Positions 57,825-64,000 of a DNA stretch of 64,000 nt are shown piece after piece. How positions within the stretch are numbered: position 1 is the first letter of the stretch; every line of letters begins with the position of its first letter. The DNA is from Bifidobacteriaceae bacterium (GTDB lineage: Bacteria; Actinomycetota; Actinomycetes; Actinomycetales; Bifidobacteriaceae), in NCBI GenBank assembly GCA_022651005.1, contig JALCQD010000001.1:558001-622000 (forward strand). The letters are read 5' to 3'. The notes beneath the pieces are model-generated. The model did no database searches. It was not told the DNA's origin and worked only from the letters and a program-made list of their open reading frames with translations. The position numbers and the translations under genes are program-made.

Positions 57825-60491
57825 TTACTGATCTATTTTCCCTGCGTCATGAGACTTTCGCGGGCGAGCGGCCACAATCGCTAACGTTAAGCCGAAAATA
57901 ACAAGTGCTGCCGCTACCACAAGAATGATACGGATTGACGAGCCTGTGACTGCGAGCGCAGGGGTGAGCGGCATCAATGTCGTCGTTCCTGCCTGTTCAG
58001 AAGCGTGCGAGGTGGGCTGAGCTGCCGTGCTGGGCAAGCGGACTACATCATTATCGCTGCTGCCGTCCGATAAGGAATCTCCCTGAGAATCATTATCTTT
58101 CAGAAGCCCACCACCGGTTACCGTACCCGCGCCATCTCCTTGGCTTGCGATGGAGGCGTTGCCAGAGTTATCGGAAGCACCACCAGAAACACCTGCGCCG
58201 CCGCTCTCACCATTTGTAGTGGGAGATGTCACGTCACCACTTGGTGAAGGGTTGCTGCCACTGTTACTGCCGTCATTGTTCGTATTTGTTGAGCTGCCGC
58301 CATTGTTCGTAGTGTTCCCCGCGTCGCTGTCATGATTGCCAGCGTCCGGATCCGATCCAGTTCCCTCATCAACCGCAGGGGTCACCGTTACCTTCTGTTT
58401 CAGCGCCCCACCGAAGATACCGATCTTGCGGCTACCAACATACGTCGCCTGAGACCAGACTGCCGTGATTCCACCATCAGTATCTGGCGTCCACGAGATT
58501 GTGCCGGACTCGGAGTCGTACGTTGGGAGGCTACCGGAATCGGGCCCTGCGAAGATCAACTCGCGCACGGGTTTGCCATTGCGTGCAATAATCGATGCGT
58601 TTTCCCGCATCGTTTCTCCTGCGGACAGCTTTGCCTCAGGCAGAGTTACCTGCTGCCCTTCTGCATGAAGTTTTCCTACTGCAATTTTCCGGAGCGGCCG
58701 CAACCACGCCAGGCTGCTTATCTTATTGTTGGAGATATTCAGCGACCTCAGCGAGGTGAGAGTTCTGATTGGTGCCATATCCAGCGTCGTGAAATTCCCC
58801 GAGGCAAGACCTAGTGCACGAATTTGTGTCATGTCCCGCAATGGCGTGAGACACGACGGCTCGTCAGTTTGTGGCGACTCAGGGTCAGGGCAGGCTATCT
58901 TGTTGCCACCTAACATTAGCATCCGCGCATTCGTCAGAGTGTCGATTCCGGTGAGGTCTTTTATTTCCTTATTGCGCGCGTCAAGCTTCGTTATGTTTTC
59001 TAGCGCCCCCGCCGTCACTGTGGACTTCTCATCGAGCTCCGGCGCGACGGTCTTCGCGACCGCACGCGCAAGATTGACGTCGGGGAAGCAATCGTTGTAG
59101 CTACGGCCCACGGCACATCCAACGGAATCTACGGGAACCACAGTGACATCAGACGTCATCGTTCCGCTGAAGATCTGCGGCTCGTCATCCTCGCTAGTAC
59201 CCATCTTTTGCTTCCAAGCGGCGCTGTATTGTCCACTGTCAGTAACAGACTCCCACACATATTTCCCTTGTTTCAAGGCAGCGCCCGCAGACTTAGACTT
59301 TTTCGTCAGTTTCGCAGCTTTGCCATTAGCACCTCTGGCGGCTTTCAGGGCAAGATCTGTACCGCTGACGATGGTGGTATTCGGTAGGGTTACCGTCTGA
59401 TTTTCTGCGTCGATGTCCACTTCTGTACAAGACGAATCCGGCACGGCAGCAAGGGATGAAAGCTTTTTAGCGAATACTGATAGATCAGAAATTTGATTAC
59501 CTGAAAGACTGAGAGATTGACACCCGTTTAGTACCGGAGCAATACCACTGACATCGCTCACCTCGTTGTTGCTGAGATCGAGAGTTGTAAGATTACGCAG
59601 ATTCGTTAGCTTGGGAACTGTTGAGATTTTGTTATTAGAAAGATTGAGTTCAGTCAGCTGAAGACCAGGATGAGAGTCCTCTGAGATCGAGGTCTCATCT
59701 TGCACTGAGTTTGCCAACGTAACGAGTGGTACCAGATTCGTGATGGAGTTACAACTAAGGTTAAGATTATCAAGATTTGTCATCTTCGTGAGCCAAGAGA
59801 GATCTGTCAGCTGGCCACGTATCGTGGTGCAGGAGTAGTCGTCGCTGCTGTCACCTCCCGTCAGATACAGCTCTTTAAGATTGATCAGTTTTTTGAGAAA
59901 ATCGAAATTAGTAATATATTGCGACTCAGCGTGAAGCTTCTCTAGGGTTGTCATCTCGGATAGCGGAGAAAGGTCCGTGACGGGATCATTTGTGAGATCA
60001 AGGTAATTGAGCTTCTTCAAACTAGAAAGTTCTGAAATATCAGAAACGTTATTAGAGGAAAGGTTGAGATAGGAGAGGTTCGGAAGTCGCGAGATTCCCT
60101 GCAGACCCGTGATAGACTTTCCCAACATCCCGTAGCCATTGGCATCAATATTCGTGACGCATTTAAGCGCGCCATGAGGCACGGGCTCCCCTATTCCAGT
60201 TTCACTCACCTTAACTTCTTGACATTCTTTATCTTGTTGAGCGCTCCCCACACCGTTTCTAGCGCCTTCCATAACAGCTTGAGCGAAATTAGGATCCCTG
60301 AAGCAATCTACCCAAGAGCTCGTACCTTCTTCGCATGGGGTGGAAGCAGGTACGGAAGAGTCCGAAGCTGCTGGCTGCGGTGCATCAGCAAAAGCAGTGC
60401 CAGGAGCGAGAGTAATGGCGAGTATTGCCGCAGCGCCACTCATCATTGCAATAATCCGACGCGTCATCGCAGACTTTCGCCGCATCCTCAT
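57825..60491 (-). CDS. LPxTG-like anchored leucine-rich-repeat surface protein
   Basis: An 888-residue wall protein. Signal peptide 1-36 (ending AFADA). Two homologous modules follow: residues about 53-453 (DCFRDPNFAQAV, then about nine LRRs with LNLSSNNVSDISEL-type units, then a beta-rich segment ending VTVVP) and about 459-705 (DCFPDVNLARAV, about four LRRs, ending VTVTP). Residues 707-840 are Gly/Ser/Asn-rich. The C-terminus has LAVTG at 846-850, a hydrophobic helix and RPRKS, a sortase signal of the LAxTG variety. ATG 60491 is preferred; 44 in-frame codons upstream lack a ribosome binding site. Adhesion to host or bacterial partners is inferred. No sortase gene is in the window. Confidence 0.88.
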   Translation of the reverse strand: MRMRRKSAMTRRIIAMMSGAAAILAITLAPGTAFADAPQPAASDSSVPASTPCEEGTSSWVDCFRDPNFAQAVMEGARNGVGSAQQDKECQEVKVSETGIGEPVPHGALKCVTNIDANGYGMLGKSITGLQGISRLPNLSYLNLSSNNVSDISELSSLKKLNYLDLTNDPVTDLSPLSEMTTLEKLHAESQYITNFDFLKKLINLKELYLTGGDSSDDYSCTTIRGQLTDLSWLTKMTNLDNLNLSCNSITNLVPLVTLANSVQDETSISEDSHPGLQLTELNLSNNKISTVPKLTNLRNLTTLDLSNNEVSDVSGIAPVLNGCQSLSLSGNQISDLSVFAKKLSSLAAVPDSSCTEVDIDAENQTVTLPNTTIVSGTDLALKAARGANGKAAKLTKKSKSAGAALKQGKYVWESVTDSGQYSAAWKQKMGTSEDDEPQIFSGTMTSDVTVVPVDSVGCAVGRSYNDCFPDVNLARAVAKTVAPELDEKSTVTAGALENITKLDARNKEIKDLTGIDTLTNARMLMLGGNKIACPDPESPQTDEPSCLTPLRDMTQIRALGLASGNFTTLDMAPIRTLTSLRSLNISNNKISSLAWLRPLRKIAVGKLHAEGQQVTLPEAKLSAGETMRENASIIARNGKPVRELIFAGPDSGSLPTYDSESGTISWTPDTDGGITAVWSQATYVGSRKIGIFGGALKQKVTVTPAVDEGTGSDPDAGNHDSDAGNTTNNGGSSTNTNNDGSNSGSNPSPSGDVTSPTTNGESGGAGVSGGASDNSGNASIASQGDGAGTVTGGGLLKDNDSQGDSLSDGSSDNDVVRLPSTAAQPTSHASEQAGTTTLMPLTPALAVTGSSIRIILVVAAALVIFGLTLAIVAARPRKSHDAGKIDQ

Positions 60492-60610
60492 GCCCCCATC
60501 TTCGCCGATGTTACCAATGTCCCAATGTCTGTTGTACGCATCCGGAGGTGTCGCGCCACGAGCATGCCTCGTGAGCGAGGTGTCATCATCAACTAGCCTG
60601 AGATACAAAA

Positions 60611-60639
60611 AGACTCCATTCACAGTGTGAATGGAGTCT
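60611..60639 (-). terminator. tRNA-Lys terminator
   Basis: AGACTCCATTCAC pairs perfectly with GTGAATGGAGTCT around an AGT loop and, on the minus strand, is followed by TTTTTG. It lies 14 bp after the tRNA 3' end. Confidence 0.85.
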
Positions 60640-60652
60640 CTCTACAACTTCG

Positions 60653-60726
60653 TGCCCCCGCAGGGATTCGAACCCTGGACACGCGGATTAAGAGTCCGCT
60701 GCTCTAGCCAACTGAGCTACAGGGGC
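60653..60726 (-). tRNA. tRNA-Lys (CTT)
   Basis: All four stems fold: acceptor GCCCCTG/CGGGGGC (one T-G pair), D arm GCTC...GAGC, anticodon stem GCGGA/TCCGC around loop CTCTTAA with anticodon CTT, and T arm CAGGG-TTCGAAT-CCCTG. CCA is not encoded. The discriminator base is A. Confidence 0.95.
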
Positions 60727-60820
60727 AATGACTTGAGCCAAGTAAAGATATTACTCAAATCTGCGGATTGCGCAAGCCCGGCGAGTCACGAGTCTTAGTG
60801 CCCCGCACTGGGCCCGTCAC

Positions 60821-62362
60821 TCACACAATCTTCGGCATGGCTGTGGTCAGCGACGTGGTGAGGTTCACGTGCAGCAATCCTGCGCCAGCGTGCACTTCTG
60901 CCTTCTTCAGCGTCACAGTGCGCTCAGAAGCTGCAGCAGTATCATCGTCGGTCATGGTGGCGGGCGACTTCACAGGAACGACTGCCAAGTCATTCACCGA
61001 GAATCCTGCGGCGGCAGCAAGCTTGGCGGCTGCAGCAAGAGACGGCGTGAACGAATCCTTCTCCAGCACGCGCTCGGCGGGAACACCATACGATTCCGCG
61101 ATGATGTCCTTCAGCTTGCCCATCACGCCTTCGCCCGCAGCACTCGGCGGAACCTTCGCGGCAAGCTCATCGGCGCTCGGAGCGGAAATGGCGGCTATGA
61201 AATCATCCAGCTGCGACACGAGGGCATCAGCTCCATCACGGAAGAGATTGCCCGCAATCGGGTCGCGGAATCCCTGCTCAGCCGCGTGTTCGCGCAGACC
61301 CTCTACCAGGTCATCCTCGCCTTCCCACAAGTTGAGCAGCGGGAAGCTCGGAATGCCAGCATTTTCAAGCCGCTGAATGTGGAAGGGATAACGCCACTGC
61401 AGCGTGGGATCGTCGCGCCAAGTGCTTGCGCGCGTCACCACAATCGCGGCAACCGGCCATTGTGCGCCAAACTCACGCGCCGCAATATCGAGCCACTTCT
61501 GCGCACCCATGTCGGCGCCGTACCCTGCCTCCACGAACACGATGTCGTGGCGGGCGCAGGCCATCTCAACTGATACGAGGCTTGGGATACCAATCGACAC
61601 GTTGGCGAACGGTCCGCAATGCATGTAGACGGGGGAACCCTGCTCGGTCTCGAGCACTGCGGGCTGAACGGCGTCACCCAAAACGGTCGCGATGCGCTGT
61701 GAATCCGTCACCGCAGACGCCTTGACGGGTTTGCCGTTCTTCGTGCCCACGATGATATTGCTGATGCGCTCAGCGAGCTCGTCCATCGACTTAGACAGCG
61801 TCACAATCTGCATCATCTCGGAGGTGGGCGACAGTACGCACTTCTCCGCAATCTCGCCGCCGGCCACCGCGATCTTGCGCAGCGCCTTGGACGGCACCTC
61901 GGACACGCGAGGCAACAGAATCTCGGTGAGCTTGCCCTCCTCCAGCGCCTTCTCCGCCAGGGAGACGATGAGGTTCTGCGCGGTGGCGATGCGCATCATC
62001 TCGCCAAAGAGGCCCCAATCCGCGAGGTCGGCATTCTTCAGTGAAGCCTTACCGCCACCCGAAGCGCCACCCTTGGATCCGGCTGCGGTGATGCCCATGC
62101 TGGGCTGGCGCAGAACGGCCGTCGCGTCGATGCCGCGGGCGCGCAGGGCGTCGGTCAACGCCACGGTCGCCGTGGTCTTGCCCTCGCCGCGCGACGCCTT
62201 CAGCGGCGTATCGGCGGTGACGAGAACCACAAGACCGCGCTTATGAGTGTCGGCCCCCGGAGCGGAAGTGTCGGCGCCGGAAGCGAGGGAATCGAGATAT
62301 CCGTAGGCGTCCACCTTGGAGATGGGCCCATATGCGGAAACAAAGGAGTCGAATGTGCTCAT
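60821..62362 (-). CDS. fhs: Formate-tetrahydrofolate ligase
   Basis: A 513-residue FTHFS, joining formate to tetrahydrofolate with ATP to give 10-formyl-THF for purines and fMet. The P-loop is LKASRGEGKTTATVAL; VLRQPSMGITAAGSKGGASGGG and TKNGKPVKASAV belong to the substrate sites, and the C-terminal KDIIAESYGVPAERV is typical. It is at the short end of the family range because loops in the N-terminal domain are short. In bifidobacteria, pyruvate formate-lyase supplies formate. It is preceded by a repeat-rich gap. Confidence 0.93.
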   Translation of the reverse strand: MSTFDSFVSAYGPISKVDAYGYLDSLASGADTSAPGADTHKRGLVVLVTADTPLKASRGEGKTTATVALTDALRARGIDATAVLRQPSMGITAAGSKGGASGGGKASLKNADLADWGLFGEMMRIATAQNLIVSLAEKALEEGKLTEILLPRVSEVPSKALRKIAVAGGEIAEKCVLSPTSEMMQIVTLSKSMDELAERISNIIVGTKNGKPVKASAVTDSQRIATVLGDAVQPAVLETEQGSPVYMHCGPFANVSIGIPSLVSVEMACARHDIVFVEAGYGADMGAQKWLDIAAREFGAQWPVAAIVVTRASTWRDDPTLQWRYPFHIQRLENAGIPSFPLLNLWEGEDDLVEGLREHAAEQGFRDPIAGNLFRDGADALVSQLDDFIAAISAPSADELAAKVPPSAAGEGVMGKLKDIIAESYGVPAERVLEKDSFTPSLAAAAKLAAAAGFSVNDLAVVPVKSPATMTDDDTAAASERTVTLKKAEVHAGAGLLHVNLTTSLTTAMPKIV

Positions 62363-62420
62363 GACGCCCAGCTTACGGCAGCGGGGCGAACGGCGGGTTA
62401 ACTGCGAGGCTCGGGTCTGG

Positions 62421-62450
62421 CCTCACCTCACCTCGCCTCACCTCACCTCA
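62421..62450. repeat. CCTCA pentamer repeat
   Basis: Six tandem pentamers, five CCTCA and one CCTCG, lie 59 bp upstream of fhs. The unit is not a multiple of three and no gene covers it. Confidence 0.85.
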
Positions 62451-62483
62451 CCCAGCCTCGAGCCACGGGCCCCACATACGCCA

Positions 62484-62553
62484 CGGGGCATTCCGACTCA
62501 TATATACAGTGATTTCCGCCGATTTCGGCAAAAAAGTGAGTCGGAATGCCCCG
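62484..62553. repeat. 17-bp perfect inverted repeat element
   Basis: CGGGGCATTCCGACTCA pairs perfectly with TGAGTCGGAATGCCCCG; the 36-base interior includes a small GCCGA/TCGGC hairpin and an A-run. It lies between the dipeptidase stop and fhs, so it may terminate the dipeptidase transcript, or be a dispersed palindromic element. Confidence 0.65.
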
Positions 62554-62588
62554 CGGCAAGCCCCTGAAGGGAAAAGAAAGGACGATCC

Positions 62589-64000
62589 TCAGTTATCCGA
62601 GAGGAAGAATCCGTTGTGCATCTTCATGCTGGTGGTGTAGAGCACCTGGTCCAGCAGCGCATCGGTATCGGCGCGCAGCAAGTCCGCCAACTTCTGGTTC
62701 GCCTGCTCGAGGCGGCGGCGCACAAGCGCATTGTCGGTGGAGGTGGCATCTGCGTCGTCAACGGAGTTGGCAAGGGCCTTATCCGTGGCGATGACGCCTG
62801 CATGGCCGTACGCACCTGTCTTCTCCTGATACTGGCCGATGGCGGTCTGGTTGTCTGGGAAGTGAGCGTCTGCGAGCGCCGCGATGACGCGGTTTGCCCA
62901 GTAGAAGTTTTCGGTGGTGACGCGGGCGGTGGTGTCGTTGAGGTAGGCCGGCGTCTCGTCGACGTTGGTGTAGAACGGCACGAGCGTGTTGAACGGATTC
63001 GAGCCGAAGCTGATCCACTGCAGCGCGCGGTAGGCGACCGGACGGTAGGGGCGCATCTGAATCACGGACAGCTCGGACTGGCGGTTGATGCCGATCGGGC
63101 GGTACATCGAGCGCGTGGCCTCGGAGCCCTTCTTTCCGTACGGATCGTAGGGAGTGCCCTGGTAGTGCGAGCTGAGCACGTACTTAACGTCCTCAATGGT
63201 GACCTTGCGCTCGGGCTGGCGGGCCCACGGAATGTCGTTGGACTCGGGGTTGTGCAGGGCTTCGACCGTGTCCCAGTCCTCGTCATAAGGGTTGAGGAAG
63301 CGCTGCATGTACCAGGCGCGCGGGGTGTTGTACACGTGGTCTTCGTCGGAGTGCGAGCCGAAGGCGTCACGCGGGTTGAGCGGGGTATCGGATCCTTCGC
63401 CGTCCACGCTGAGGTCGAGGTGGTTCTCGCTGATGAATTCGCGCAGGTCGGCGGAGCACATGTGGTCCGTCTGGTCTCCGAAAGCGTCGTCGAGATCGAA
63501 TTCGTCGATGCCAAGCTGGTTGGGCATGGTGACGTAGGCCTCGTCGGGAACGCGCTTGGCGATCCAATGATGGCCACCGACTGTTTCCATCCACCAGATT
63601 TCGTCGACATCGCTGAAGGCCACACCGTTCATCTCGTAAGTGCCGTACTTCTCGAGGAGGGCGCCGAGGCGCTGCACGCCCTCGCGAGCGGTGCTGGCAT
63701 AGGGCAGCGTGATGGTGAGGAAGTCCTCCTCGCCGATGCCACCGGCCACTTCGGGCACGTAGCCGTCCTCGCCCTTGGTGCCCTGCGCGCGGACCTTCTC
63801 TACGAAGGGATCGGCTCCGCGGACGCGCTCGTTGGTGGTGAGGGTTTCGGTGGCGCTCATCGCCACGTTGGCGGAGTTGACGCCTGCCTCGCCCCAGATG
63901 CCTTCCTTGAGGATGGCATTGGGAGCAGCCGTGTACTGCAACGGGTTGTCTGGCAGCTCGATTTCCACATGACTGATCTTTGAGCGGTAGTGGCGAGGCT
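62589..64000 (-). CDS. pepD: C69-family dipeptidase, N-terminus missing
   Basis: A peptidase C69 (PepD) protein open to the window edge: 470 in-frame codons, with the first visible residues RHYRSKISHVEIELP. The family is 470-540 residues and begins with the nucleophilic Cys, which lies outside the window. Landmarks seen are VNSANVAMSATETLTTNERV, ARTREG-like TAREGVQRLGALLEKYG, DEIWWMETVGGHHWIAKRVPDEAYVTMPNQ and GINRQSELSVIQMRP. It would hydrolyse dipeptides in the cytoplasm. A GTG at 63968 is an internal codon and should not be taken as the start. Confidence 0.9.
   Translation of the reverse strand, partial: PRHYRSKISHVEIELPDNPLQYTAAPNAILKEGIWGEAGVNSANVAMSATETLTTNERVRGADPFVEKVRAQGTKGEDGYVPEVAGGIGEEDFLTITLPYASTAREGVQRLGALLEKYGTYEMNGVAFSDVDEIWWMETVGGHHWIAKRVPDEAYVTMPNQLGIDEFDLDDAFGDQTDHMCSADLREFISENHLDLSVDGEGSDTPLNPRDAFGSHSDEDHVYNTPRAWYMQRFLNPYDEDWDTVEALHNPESNDIPWARQPERKVTIEDVKYVLSSHYQGTPYDPYGKKGSEATRSMYRPIGINRQSELSVIQMRPYRPVAYRALQWISFGSNPFNTLVPFYTNVDETPAYLNDTTARVTTENFYWANRVIAALADAHFPDNQTAIGQYQEKTGAYGHAGVIATDKALANSVDDADATSTDNALVRRRLEQANQKLADLLRADTDALLDQVLYTTSMKMHNGFFLSDN

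Overview
The window looks like chromosome of a member of the Bifidobacteriaceae. The evidence is a high-GC backbone, an N-acetylhexosamine kinase / UDP-sugar cluster of the bifidobacterial lnpBCD type (the kinase is 359 aa with its HND catalytic motif at residues 206-208, as in Bifidobacterium NahK), a GH42 beta-galactosidase with its own ABC importer, many LacI-type local repressors, and cell-surface proteins typical of host-associated Actinobacteria. The genus is not determined. Bases 1-31,400 are almost entirely carbohydrate uptake and catabolism; the rest is mostly housekeeping and surface functions.

Region 1 (111-1811): a secreted, membrane-anchored protein with InlB-type beta repeats. 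Region 2 (about 2.0-15.8 kb) is visibly poorer in GC than what follows and holds a complete-looking sulfated-sugar module: two Cys-type sulfatases, two MFS sugar porters, two LacI repressors, an aldose-1-epimerase-like mutarotase, and lnpB-lnpC-lnpD without the phosphorylase lnpA. A 16-bp perfect palindrome overlaps the -35 box of the lnpBCD promoter, and a near-copy lies 149 bp upstream. Region 3 (15.86-20.2 kb) is a high-GC GlcNAc operon: ROK repressor, ROK kinase, nagB, nagA, preceded by a short leader ORF that overlaps the repressor start. The inferred flow is: import of sulfated or free hexosamines/galactose, desulfation, 1- or 6-phosphorylation, and entry into glycolysis through NagA/NagB or through UDP-sugar exchange (LnpC/GalE).

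Region 4 (20.6-31.3 kb): GH43 glycosidase, LacY-like symporter and LacI on the plus strand, convergent with an ABC importer / GH42 operon on the minus strand, which diverges from a further LacI gene. Region 5 (31.4-43.5 kb, all minus strand): acidic lipoprotein, leuB, S9 oligopeptidase, an App1-domain protein with gcvH, L,D-transpeptidase, MalY/PatB lyase, NudC-type NUDIX, and a three-gene overlapping operon of small membrane proteins beside what looks like a decayed response-regulator fragment.

Region 6 (43.7-64.0 kb): CopB-type metal ATPase, alpha/beta hydrolase, degenerate NUDIX protein, thioredoxin, Rpf/G5 cell-wall protein, purine permease, an ABC/FtsX exporter pair, DHA2 efflux pump, FMN-binding protein, unknown membrane protein and lipoprotein, a large LRR protein ending in an LAVTG sorting signal, tRNA-Lys(CTT), formate-THF ligase, and a C69 dipeptidase cut off by the window end. 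No rRNA, CRISPR array, insertion sequence or phage gene was seen.
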